The translations under genes were made by a program, and so were the position numbers. The notes under the pieces were generated by a model that worked only from the letters and a program-made list of their open reading frames with translations, was not told the origin of the DNA and searched no databases. A DNA stretch of 40,513 bases, from assembly GCA_902810695.1 (NCBI GenBank), contig CADDYV010000031.1, positions 1 through 40,513 on the forward strand. Direction: 5' to 3'. This document shows positions 33,779 through 40,513 of the stretch, piece after piece (positions within the stretch are counted from its first letter, which is position 1; each line of letters opens with the position of its first letter). The DNA comes from Actinomycetota bacterium. Its GTDB lineage: Bacteria > Actinomycetota > Rubrobacteria > Rubrobacterales > Rubrobacteraceae.

Positions 33779-35158
33779 ATGTCGCAGGTGAGCATGGAGA
33801 AGATCGTCGCGTTTTGCAAGAGGCGAGGATTCGTCTACCAGAGCTCGGAGATCTACGGCGGCATCCGTTCCTCCTACGACTACGGCCCTCTGGGTGTCGA
33901 GATGAAGCGGAACATCAAGGACGAGTGGTGGCGCAGCATGGTCCACGCCCGCGACGACGTGGTGGGCATAGACGCCGCCATCATCATGCACCCCAGGGTG
34001 TGGGCGGCCTCCGGGCATCTCGACACCTTCAACGACATGCTCGTCGAGAGCCGTACGAGCGGGCGCCGCTACCGGGCAGACCACCTTATCGAAGAGGCCA
34101 CCGGCATAGACGCCGAGGGCATGAGCGCCGAGGAGATGACGAGGATCATCGAGGAGGACGAGCGGGTAAAGGACCCGGTAGACGGTGGGCGGGATTTCGC
34201 CCCGGTCCGCCCGTTCAACCTCATGTTCGAGACCTATACCGGCCCGGTCAAAAGCCCGGAGAACATCGCCTATCTGCGGCCCGAGACGGCGCAGGGAATT
34301 TTCACCAACTTCAAGAACGTGCTGGACACCAGCCGGGTAAAAGTCCCGTTCGGGATAGCCCAGATCGGCAAGTCATTCAGGAATGAGATCACACCGGGCA
34401 ACTTCATCTTCCGCACCCGCGAGTTCGAGCAGATGGAGATGGAGTTCTTCGTCGAGCCGGGAACCGACGAGGAGTGGCACGAGAGGTGGATCGAGGAGCG
34501 CTGGCGCTGGTACCTGGGCCTCGGTCTGAAAGAGGAGAACCTGCGCCGCTACGAGCATCCCAAAGAGAAGCTCTCTCACTACTCCAAGCGCACGGTGGAC
34601 ATCGAGTACAACTTTCCGTTCGCCGGTTGGTCGGAGCTGGAGGGCATCGCCAACCGCACCGACTATGACCTGCGGAGGCACGCGGAGTTCTCCGGCGCGA
34701 ACCTCACCTACTTCGACACGGCGAAGAACGAGAGCTACGTCCCTTACGTCGTAGAGCCCGCGGCGGGGCCGGACAGGATCATGCTCGCCCTTCTAGTAGA
34801 CGCCTACCACGAGGAAGAGGTGCGCGGCGAGCAGCGGGTGGTCCTCAAGCTCCATCCCAGGGTCGCGCCCACCAAGGCCGCCGTCTTCCCGCTTACCCGC
34901 AAGGAGCCGGTGGCGAAGGTCGCCCGCGAACTCTACGAGGACCTGAAAGGCGACTACCGCATCTTCTACGACGAATCGGGAGCCATCGGGCGGCGTTACA
35001 GGCGCCAGGATGAGGCCGGGACCCCATTCTGCATCACGGTGGATTTCGACACTTTAGACGACAGGCAGGTCACCATCCGCGACCGGGACTCGATGGAGCA
35101 GGAGCGCATCCCGATAAAAGCCGTGCGGGACAGGCTGAAAGACTTGATCTCCAGCTAG
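33779..35158 (+). CDS. glyS: Glycyl-tRNA synthetase, class II dimeric type
   Basis: A 459-residue enzyme charging tRNA-Gly. RGFVYQSSEIYGGIRSSYDY and YLRPETAQGIFTNFKNV are family blocks. Motif 2 is SFRNEITPGNFIFRTREFEQ, motif 3 is AAGPDRIMLALLVDAY, and the C-terminal anticodon domain follows. ATG 33779 is preceded by a near-perfect GGAGG at seven bases and gives the normal length. The open frame back to 33593 would add an unrelated Ser/Pro-rich 62 residues and is rejected. The 223-base leader (33556-33778) holds TATAGT and TATACT elements, but I see no T-box. Confidence 0.96.
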   Translation: MSQVSMEKIVAFCKRRGFVYQSSEIYGGIRSSYDYGPLGVEMKRNIKDEWWRSMVHARDDVVGIDAAIIMHPRVWAASGHLDTFNDMLVESRTSGRRYRADHLIEEATGIDAEGMSAEEMTRIIEEDERVKDPVDGGRDFAPVRPFNLMFETYTGPVKSPENIAYLRPETAQGIFTNFKNVLDTSRVKVPFGIAQIGKSFRNEITPGNFIFRTREFEQMEMEFFVEPGTDEEWHERWIEERWRWYLGLGLKEENLRRYEHPKEKLSHYSKRTVDIEYNFPFAGWSELEGIANRTDYDLRRHAEFSGANLTYFDTAKNESYVPYVVEPAAGPDRIMLALLVDAYHEEEVRGEQRVVLKLHPRVAPTKAAVFPLTRKEPVAKVARELYEDLKGDYRIFYDESGAIGRRYRRQDEAGTPFCITVDFDTLDDRQVTIRDRDSMEQERIPIKAVRDRLKDLISS

Positions 35159-35167
35159 AACGAAGGG

Positions 35168-35578
35168 CTACGGCAGCAGCGAGATACGCCCTTCGCCGGA
35201 CACAACGTCGAAGTGGCGCCGGTCGAGGGTGAGCACTATGCCGCCGTTGCGCTCGGCGCAGGATATGACGCTTGCATCTGCGAAGCCGAGAGGAAGGTCA
35301 GCGTAGCGCGTGATGAGTTCCCTGATCCTGCCGAAATCTTCCTCCCCGCATTCGAGAACAAAACCTCCCGACTCCAGGTCCGAGAGCAACGCGTCTAAAA
35401 CTTCCGCTCCCAGCCTACGTTCGGTCAGATATGCAATCTCCGCCAGGATACCCGCCGGAACCAGATACGGCCCTCCGTCTTCCAGAAAGGCTGCCCTGGT
35501 CCGGTTGTGGTCTTTGTCTTTGCGGTTTAGAAGCGCGAAGAGCCCCGAGGTGTCCAGCGTGATCAGTCGCGCCCCCAT
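35168..35578 (-). CDS. vapC: VapC-type PIN-domain toxin
   Basis: A 136-residue PIN nuclease. The four acidic metal ligands are in place: Asp9 (ITLDTSGLFALL), Glu47 (ILAEIAYL), Asp101 (GFADASVISCA) and Asp119 (VLTLDRRHF). PIN toxins cut RNA, often tRNA or rRNA. Its ATG overlaps the end of the antitoxin gene by 16 bases in another frame, the usual coupled layout. It converges with glyS, nine bases apart. Confidence 0.9.
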   Translation of the reverse strand: MGARLITLDTSGLFALLNRKDKDHNRTRAAFLEDGGPYLVPAGILAEIAYLTERRLGAEVLDALLSDLESGGFVLECGEEDFGRIRELITRYADLPLGFADASVISCAERNGGIVLTLDRRHFDVVSGEGRISLLP

Positions 35579-35787
35579 TCAGTGGCTAGCCAGTCCTCAG
35601 AATCTGCCGCCGAGAGATCTCTATCCTCCCCGAGCCCCAACGAACGTAGCGGCGGATTCTCTCTTCGAGACAAATACTCTTCGAGCGCCTGCCTGATCAG
35701 AACCGCTTCAGGTTGCTTCTGGACCTTCGCCGCTTCCTTGAGAGCCCGCCGAAGCTCCGGGGTCAGGTAAACCGTTGTCTTTTCCAT
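35563..35787 (-). CDS. vapB: VapB-type ribbon-helix-helix antitoxin
   Basis: A 74-residue protein. EKTTVYLTPELRRALKEAAK is a ribbon-helix-helix DNA-binding start, and the C-terminal acidic tail ending DWLATEWGRD would wrap the toxin. It neutralises the PIN toxin and binds its own promoter. The AT-rich upstream region (35788-35830) has ATATA and TATAT arms around TGACGTATGG and a repeated TATGG, plausible operator half-sites. ATG 35787 is within an AT-rich stretch with only a GGTAAG-like ribosome binding site. Confidence 0.88.
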   Translation of the reverse strand: MEKTTVYLTPELRRALKEAAKVQKQPEAVLIRQALEEYLSRRENPPLRSLGLGEDRDLSAADSEDWLATEWGRD

Positions 35788-35835
35788 TTCATATAAATCT
35801 TACCATATACCATACGTCATATATTTCTATGGAAG

Positions 35836-36355
35836 CTATCGGATCTCACCCTCCAGGCGCTTCATCCCCTGTGCGATGTGTCCGGCTAGAGACGCCATCT
35901 CTGCCTGCGGGATCTTGAGCACACCCTTCTTCCAGCTCACCCACGCGCCCTGCTGTTCCTCGTAGGGCACGCCGGGCGGCAGGGGAACGACGTGCCAGTT
36001 GACGTGTGAGTTCCCTGGTTGCTGCCGAACGTGAAAATGTACATCCATTCGGCGCCAAGCTCTTGTCGCACGGCCTCCGTAACCCGGTAGACCAGCCGCT
36101 GGAGTTCCAGATATTCCTCGACGGTAAAATCTTCCGTTACCTGCTCGCGGTGCTCCTTCGGCGCAACCAGAGTGTAGCCGTACACCCGGGGATAGCCGTC
36201 GAGGAAGGCGATGAATCTGTCGTCTTCGTGGATTATGTTCTCGGAAGACCAAGTGCCGTGCCTCACCATCTCGCAGATGAAGCACGGCTTCGTCCGGAAC
36301 CTGTGGTGCAGGGCTTCTCCAGGTCGGGGTGGTAGCGCCCGAAGCGTTCCTCCAG
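35836..36355 (-). pseudogene. HIT-family hydrolase, two apparent single-base deletions
   Basis: A HIT-superfamily (nucleotide hydrolase/transferase) gene can be read only by changing frame. The middle frame has KPCFICEMV, a CxxC, through EWMYIFTFGSNQG. The next frame resumes with NSHVNWHVVPLPPGVPYEEQQ, the HIT catalytic block, and runs to the stop. One missing G in the GGG run at 36013-36015 explains this. The likely N-terminus (LEERFGRYHPDLEKP) is in a third frame, restored by one missing base in the run at 36311-36313. It would start at a CTG (36355) seven bases after a GGAGGA. The histidine motif also has Asn for the middle His. It lies directly after the permease stop. Confidence 0.75.
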
Positions 36356-36358
36356 GCT

Positions 36359-37975
36359 CTAATCCTCCGGGATTTCGTCGTAGACCATCTTGAGGTCCAT
36401 GCCCTGCGAGCGGCGCAGGATCCTGAATCCGATGTACAGCGCGAGCGCTATGCCGTAGAGGATCAGCATGTAGACGATCGAGGACGTAGCGTTCACCGCG
36501 TATACCGGGCGGATGATCCACTCGTAGAGGCAGAACAACAGGAAGATGGCGAAGGCGCTCGCCGCAACGGTGATGAGCGGGATGCCGAAGATCCTGTAGC
36601 CCGCGATGGGCGAGGCGTTGTAGATCTGGGGCTTGCGCCACGGCAGGACCGCCGCTGCTATCGCCGAGCCGAGGAAGGTTATCGAGATCACCAGCGTGGC
36701 GTCCAGAGTGTAGGTAGCGAAGCTCTTGCCGAAGGCGTAGAAGTAGCTGATCGGGATAGAGGGGATCAGCATGAGCATGAGCGCGACGTAGGGCACGCCG
36801 TTGCGCGAGGTCTTGGCGACGGCCTCCGGGAGCATCCGGTCGAAAGCCGTGGCGAAGACGACCCTCGTGGAGGAGAGGAACACCGTCCCGACCCAGCCGA
36901 AGAACCACAGCGACAGGAGTGCGATCAGGATGAACTGGAGCACCGGGTTGTTGAAGAAGAACGCCGCGAGCATCCCCGGATATGGCCAGGAGGAGATCGG
37001 CCCCTTCCCACCCCAGTAGGCGCTGTTGGATGCGTAGTAGAAGCCCCAGCCGAAAGTCTTGGCGAAGAGGAGCAGCAGGATGACGGCTGCGACGGTGGTG
37101 GCGATGAGTGCGCCGCCCATCGCGTAGATGTTCTTGCGGAAGTCAGAGGCCCCGCGCACCTCGCCATAGAGGGTGGCTCCCCAGTTGGACCACAGGTTGA
37201 AGAAGACGACCATCGGAATCAAAAGCAACGTCGGGGCGAACGCCGACCCGCCGGGGCTGGCTCCCGGGACTTTTCCGGCGGAGACGGTCTTCTGGTAGGC
37301 GTTACCGCTCGCGCCGTAAAGTTCCTTCGCCTGCGAGTTGAAAGCCGAGATGAAGTCAGCGTGCGAGTGGAAGAGCAGGAGAAGGATCATGACCACGAGC
37401 CCTACCAGTCCGCCGTAGAAGCAGAACTTCTGGATGCGTGCGTAGGCCCGCATCCCCAGAGAGATGTAGAGCGAGGCCAGGAAGGCCACGATCATCGAGG
37501 AGACGAAAAGCCCGGTGTGGTTGCTGAAGAACCCGGCGACGCCATTGAGCTTCAGGATGGTCGCCAGCGGCACGAAGACCTCGATGTTGAGGATGTTCGC
37601 GTAGATGGGGACCCAGTGCCACAGGATGAACCACCATCCGGTTACCGCCAGGACGAATCCCGGCAAGCCTCCTAATACACGGCTGGTCCACACGTAGTCG
37701 CCGCCCGCGCGCGGCATCACCGCGATCAGCGAGGCGTACGTTATGGCCTGGAAGACCAAATATAGACCCGAGAGGATGATCGCCCAGATAAGCGACCCCT
37801 TCGGGAGGAAGGGAGCCGAGGAGAAGATATATAGCCCCAGCGTAATGAGGTTGATCGAAAACGCCGAGTAGATAAACGCATCTCTTACCGACCACCCGCG
37901 CAGGAGGCCGGTAGCCCTTCTCTGGAAGAGATCCCCGGCAGAAGTGCCGGAAGTTGCTGTCTGGTCGCTAGCCAT
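36359..37975 (-). CDS. APC-superfamily amino acid permease
   Basis: A 538-residue integral membrane transporter with about 12 helices. The first helix region SVRDAFIYSAFSINLI and MPRAGGDYVWTSRVLGG, the conserved helix-2/3 loop, mark the amino acid-polyamine-organocation superfamily. An enlarged external loop is seen around residues 220-245 (Gly/Ser-rich). The substrate is not predictable. ATG 37975 follows the metallophosphoesterase stop by 18 bases, so it belongs to the nucleotidyltransferase-phosphoesterase-permease-HIT operon. Confidence 0.9.
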   Translation of the reverse strand: MASDQTATSGTSAGDLFQRRATGLLRGWSVRDAFIYSAFSINLITLGLYIFSSAPFLPKGSLIWAIILSGLYLVFQAITYASLIAVMPRAGGDYVWTSRVLGGLPGFVLAVTGWWFILWHWVPIYANILNIEVFVPLATILKLNGVAGFFSNHTGLFVSSMIVAFLASLYISLGMRAYARIQKFCFYGGLVGLVVMILLLLFHSHADFISAFNSQAKELYGASGNAYQKTVSAGKVPGASPGGSAFAPTLLLIPMVVFFNLWSNWGATLYGEVRGASDFRKNIYAMGGALIATTVAAVILLLLFAKTFGWGFYYASNSAYWGGKGPISSWPYPGMLAAFFFNNPVLQFILIALLSLWFFGWVGTVFLSSTRVVFATAFDRMLPEAVAKTSRNGVPYVALMLMLIPSIPISYFYAFGKSFATYTLDATLVISITFLGSAIAAAVLPWRKPQIYNASPIAGYRIFGIPLITVAASAFAIFLLFCLYEWIIRPVYAVNATSSIVYMLILYGIALALYIGFRILRRSQGMDLKMVYDEIPED

Positions 37976-37993
37976 TCTCTTTTTCCTTCCTGA

Positions 37994-38968
37994 TTATCCG
38001 CTGGTCAGCAGGAAACGCTTAACCTTTTTTCCACCTTCCAGGTCCACCATCGCCCCCAGAAGCTGGCCCTGCTCGTAGGAGCTTCCGGGGTTGATGCACA
38101 GCGTGCGCCCGATGCGCGTGTTGCCCCTCGCTTCGTGTATGTGCCCGTGCAGCGAGAGGGTGGGCTGGCCTTCCTCTATCGCTTCCCTTACCGCTTTCGA
38201 GCCTACGGGCACGGTCGAGCGCCCGGCGTCCTTGGGGCGCATGTCCGCGGTCAGCTCCGGAGCGTCGTCGAGGCCCGAATGGTAGGGCGGGCAGTGGAAG
38301 TTGTAGATCGTGCGCTCCGGCGGGACCGTTACCTGCGCGGTCATCTTCTTGAGCCGTTCGCCTAAAGCGTCTTCGTCCTCCTCGCGGTAGGTGTCCCACG
38401 GAGTGCGATTCGACCAGCCGGTCGAGACCATCTGGAAGTCTCCGAACTCCACGATCCGCCCCTCGGCAAGCCTGACGCGCTTGGAAGAGGAGATGATATC
38501 ATCCACCTCGAACTGGTCGTCGTTGCCGGGGCACACGAAGCACTCGATGTCGCTGTCTCCCAGCCGCTCGTCGGCCATCTGCATCCAGCGCTCGATGGTC
38601 CCGAGCATCTCTTTGTGGAAGAGCTTGTCCCGCAGCGCTTCGTCGGATTCCAGCTCGGCCATCTCGTCCGGGGTGGTACGGAACGGGTAGTAGCCGCGCC
38701 GCCGCACCCTCTCCTCGAACTCCTTGACCTCATCCTCGCTTTCAAAGTCGTGCCTGTTCTCCAGGAGCGTCGCCCGCCAGCGTCCCGAGCCCTCCTTCAC
38801 TATCGGCACGAGCGCCTTGCCCGTCATGTCGCCGCCGAGGACCATTACATCGGCCTCGTAGTGCTTACCGCTGTTCAGGAATTTCTTCCAGCAGGTCTCC
38901 GAACCGTGAATGTCGGTTGCGAAGAACAGGCGCGTCGTGGGGCTTTTGGAGAATAGCTTGGAGATCAT
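37994..38968 (-). CDS. Calcineurin-like metallophosphoesterase
   Basis: A 324-residue enzyme with the metal-binding motifs in order: ATDIHGS (Asp19, His21), LGGDMTGK (Asp47), CPGNDDQ, FHCPPYHSG and LHGHIHEARG. A helical insertion (about 60-135) between the second and third motifs is unusually charged. The substrate could be a phosphodiester or phosphomonoester and cannot be inferred. ATG 38968 starts three bases after the upstream nucleotidyltransferase-fold gene, so the two are almost certainly translated from one mRNA. Confidence 0.9.
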   Translation of the reverse strand: MISKLFSKSPTTRLFFATDIHGSETCWKKFLNSGKHYEADVMVLGGDMTGKALVPIVKEGSGRWRATLLENRHDFESEDEVKEFEERVRRRGYYPFRTTPDEMAELESDEALRDKLFHKEMLGTIERWMQMADERLGDSDIECFVCPGNDDQFEVDDIISSSKRVRLAEGRIVEFGDFQMVSTGWSNRTPWDTYREEDEDALGERLKKMTAQVTVPPERTIYNFHCPPYHSGLDDAPELTADMRPKDAGRSTVPVGSKAVREAIEEGQPTLSLHGHIHEARGNTRIGRTLCINPGSSYEQGQLLGAMVDLEGGKKVKRFLLTSG

Positions 38969-38971
38969 ATC

Positions 38972-39733
38972 TTACGGTCCTCCTGCGACTTCTTCGGGTA
39001 GCTCGTACCAGCGTTTGCGGTCACCTATCTTGGCGCGCATCTTCCACCCAAATGTCTTGGGCTCTTGCTCGATGCGCTCTTGCAGTTCCTGTATGCGCCC
39101 GGTTATGCGCTGCTTGCTCTCCTCCGGCAGTTCGTAGCGCCCGATATGCCCGCCTAAAGAGTCGAGGTTGGCGGTGAAGGTGCGCCACAACCCCCAGTCC
39201 GCAGCGCAAAGCCCGGCGATCCGCCCGCCGTTGATCGAGTCCCCATCCTCATCCCCAACGGGATGGTTGTGCAACAGCGCCAGGGAGTCTTTGACGTCTT
39301 TTTCGTTCAACTCGACGATCTGGAGCTTGGTCAAAAGAAGTTCCGCCAGCGGAATGGTGAGCGGTTCTAAAGCCAGCCGGTCTCCGATCCGGATCTCATG
39401 ACACATCCTGAAGGTCCCGACCAGCACATCCACCTGCCGGTCGTGCCCCTCATCGAAGAACAGCAGCCTCTCTTTGCCGTAGATGGTGTTGAAGCGCTTC
39501 TGGGGCACGTACCCCAGATTCTCGAAGAACTTCTGCGCCTTCGCCGAGGTTCCTTTGGCCGTGATGCAGTCGAGGTCGGCGTATTCGCGCTCGAAAGCGG
39601 GGTTGAAACGCTCTCCGGCACGCAGCCTCACCGCCACCCCGCCCAGGATGCGGAGCTTCAAGCCTTCCCGCTCCGCTTCCTCGGCGACGCGGCGGGCTTC
39701 CTCGACTACATCGGCCCGTATTGCGTTGTTCAT
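38972..39733 (-). CDS. Nucleotidyltransferase-fold protein
   Basis: A 253-residue protein with a minimal nucleotidyltransferase pattern: LRILGGVAVRL (Gly31-Gly32), YADLDCITAKG (Asp53, Asp55) and RQVDVLVG (Asp102) give the GG plus three carboxylates of Pol-beta-like enzymes. The C-terminal half is helical with a charged IQELQERIEQEPK segment. It resembles stand-alone nucleotidyltransferases of the AbiEii/MNT kind but is not adjacent to a matching partner. ATG 39733 is the first gene of the operon. A TATAAT (39885-39880) upstream could be its promoter. Confidence 0.7.
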   Translation of the reverse strand: MNNAIRADVVEEARRVAEEAEREGLKLRILGGVAVRLRAGERFNPAFEREYADLDCITAKGTSAKAQKFFENLGYVPQKRFNTIYGKERLLFFDEGHDRQVDVLVGTFRMCHEIRIGDRLALEPLTIPLAELLLTKLQIVELNEKDVKDSLALLHNHPVGDEDGDSINGGRIAGLCAADWGLWRTFTANLDSLGGHIGRYELPEESKQRITGRIQELQERIEQEPKTFGWKMRAKIGDRKRWYELPEEVAGGP

Positions 39734-39812
39734 GTCGTAGCTGCTGGAGATGCCGACTCAGCATCCCTGTCCGCAGTACTCTCCTGCCCTTTCCAGTGAT
39801 CTAATTTGCTCG

Positions 39813-39829
39813 CATTGTACAATACAATG
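39813..39829. promoter_or_regulatory. Palindrome CATTGTA-CAA-TACAATG, candidate operator
   Basis: A perfect 7-base inverted repeat with a 3-base spacer. It contains the 10-base palindrome ATTGTACAAT. It lies about 80 bases upstream of the nucleotidyltransferase gene, in a divergent intergenic region, and shares TTGTA/TACAA half-sites with 39934-39945. Confidence 0.5.
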
Positions 39830-39933
39830 ACCTTTAACAGCGCAACCACCTCCGTGGCAGAGCTAGCACAAGGCTTTTAATTATACCCACTGCGCTAGTC
39901 AGGTTCTGGCAATCTACTTAATGTGCGGGCAAA

Positions 39934-39945
39934 TACAAAATTGTA
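39934..39945. promoter_or_regulatory. Palindrome TACAA-AA-TTGTA, second candidate operator
   Basis: A perfect 12-base inverted repeat with the same half-sites as 39813-39829, about 110 bases away. It resembles MarR/OhrR-type operators in general form. Apart from the two palindromes and the TATAAT, nothing else was recognised in 39734-40009. Confidence 0.4.
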
Positions 39946-40009
39946 CTCTAGAGGATTGCATCTGCGGGCACGCTGTGATAGATGTTGTGCTTGAGGAGAC
40001 GTTTTTACT

Positions 40010-40315
40010 ATGCGCAACACTCCTGATAGAAGAAGGCGAGGCTGGAGCGGAATTTTCCGGGGCGCTCCGGATCGCTGGGGCGCGAATTCCACGATTCACT
40101 ACAAGGGACGGAGCACCGCCCTCGGCCAGCTCCGCCAGTTCCTGCGCATCTTTCTGCGCGCCGTTGACGAGCTTTGTGCTCTGAGGCGCTTCATCCTGGA
40201 GCTCTCCGGACACTTGCGCTGGTGGTCATTCGGGGCCTTCGGCAGCAAAGGCCGACTGGAAGGCGGGCAGTACCTCGCCGGCCGCCGCGCACCGCCTCTT
40301 AACCCGCATCAGTAG
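40010..40315 (+). CDS. Small basic hypothetical protein
   Basis: A 101-residue ORF with no recognised family. The N-terminus is Arg-rich (MRNTPDRRRRGWSGIFRG), followed by an amphipathic helix-like stretch GQLRQFLRIFLRAVDELC and a Trp pair. Third codon positions are mostly G or C, as in the real genes nearby. GAGGAG lies about 12 bases before the ATG. It ends 35 bases before the sulfatase-like gene, which has its own strong ribosome binding site. An antisense ORF (39914-40213) competes but has a less coding-like composition. It could be non-coding. Confidence 0.4.
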   Translation: MRNTPDRRRRGWSGIFRGAPDRWGANSTIHYKGRSTALGQLRQFLRIFLRAVDELCALRRFILELSGHLRWWSFGAFGSKGRLEGGQYLAGRRAPPLNPHQ

Positions 40316-40350
40316 CGAGCCCTAAAAACCTCTGGTGCAGGAGGATTATC

Positions 40351-40513
40351 ATGCAAGCCTACCCTAACTTCATAGTTATCGTCTCGGATACATTCCGTCG
40401 GGATCACCTGGGAGCATACGGCAACCCCTGGATACATACCCCCCACCTTGATGAGTTCGCCCAATCAGCTGTTCTCTTTGAGAATCATCTGCTCTCTTCC
40501 TTTCCTACCATGC
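40351..40513 (+). CDS. Sulfatase/alkaline-phosphatase-superfamily protein, N-terminal fragment
   Basis: The first 54 residues are visible and the gene runs off the right edge. NFIVIVSDTFRRDHLGAYGN gives the metal-binding Asp of the superfamily, then HTPHLDEFAQSAVLFEN. The fragment ends SSFPTM, which falls where sulfatases have the C/S-x-P-x-R nucleophile motif. If the next residues are P-x-R, Thr would be the nucleophile, as in phosphodiesterase members. ATG 40351 has a perfect AGGAGG seven bases upstream. Confidence 0.85.
   Translation, partial: MQAYPNFIVIVSDTFRRDHLGAYGNPWIHTPHLDEFAQSAVLFENHLLSSFPTM

Noticed and set aside
36329-37675. 448-residue plus-strand ORF rich in Glu, Asp and Arg
   Set aside because: Antisense to the permease gene. 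Composition is that of reverse-complement hydrophobic codons.
39914-40213. 99-residue minus-strand ORF
   Set aside because: Ser/Ala-rich, no ribosome binding site, and less coding-like third positions than the plus-strand ORF at 40010.

Overview
The window looks like a piece of an actinobacterial chromosome, most likely from a deep-branching, thermophile-type lineage such as Rubrobacter. This is inferred from gene content: a dnaK-grpE-dnaJ-hspR heat-shock operon, a SepIVA/DivIVA-like protein, high GC by eye, and many GTG and TTG starts. No phage, insertion sequence, tRNA, rRNA or CRISPR array was seen. Nearly all genes are ordinary chromosomal genes in short operons.

Layout. 1-4489 is minus strand: an unknown partial gene, a family-4-type uracil-DNA glycosylase, a PspC protein, an HD phosphohydrolase, a small membrane protein, alanine racemase and an MFS transporter. 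4688-5977 (+) is an exported six-blade PD40 propeller. 6184-8618 (-) is a CBS protein, the fused NAD(P)HX repair enzyme and acpS. 8671-9543 (+) is a lipid kinase. 9550-11385 (-) is glmS, preceded by a convincing glmS ribozyme (11459-11603). 11780-17440 holds an acyltransferase without a usable start codon, two GNAT enzymes, threonine aldolase, RNase HIII, acylphosphatase and a GT2-GtrA-GAF fusion. 17441-17997 is a long non-coding stretch with four successive hairpins. 17998-22429 holds pilT, a FemAB-type transferase, a SAM hydrolase, a coiled-coil membrane protein and the SepIVA-like protein.

22712-27375 (-) is dnaK-grpE-dnaJ-hspR plus a B-box membrane protein, driven by a sigma70-like promoter overlapped by a HAIR-like HspR site. 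Divergent from it is an OmpR-type two-component system (27554-30094). 30096-32835 (-) holds a GNAT-like protein, a YtxH protein, a 2-phosphoglycerate-kinase-like protein with an ATP-cone, and a DUF4126 membrane protein. 32953-35158 (+) holds an XRE-cupin regulator and glycyl-tRNA synthetase. 35168-35787 (-) is a VapBC module. 35836-39733 (-) is an odd operon: nucleotidyltransferase-fold protein, metallophosphoesterase, APC permease and a frameshifted HIT gene. The right end (39734-40513) has two TTGTA/TACAA palindromes, a small basic ORF and the start of a sulfatase-superfamily gene.

The genes serve cell-wall precursor supply (alr, glmS, FemAB-type, GT2-GtrA), cell-division and envelope architecture (SepIVA-like, coiled-coil, pilT), proteostasis (heat-shock operon), metabolite repair (NAD(P)HX repair, acylphosphatase) and DNA repair (UDG, RNase HIII). 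The strongest non-textbook items are the glmS ribozyme outside its usual Firmicutes setting, the hairpin cluster between the GT2 fusion and pilT, recurring leaderless-type promoters, and several genes whose start or reading frame appears broken.
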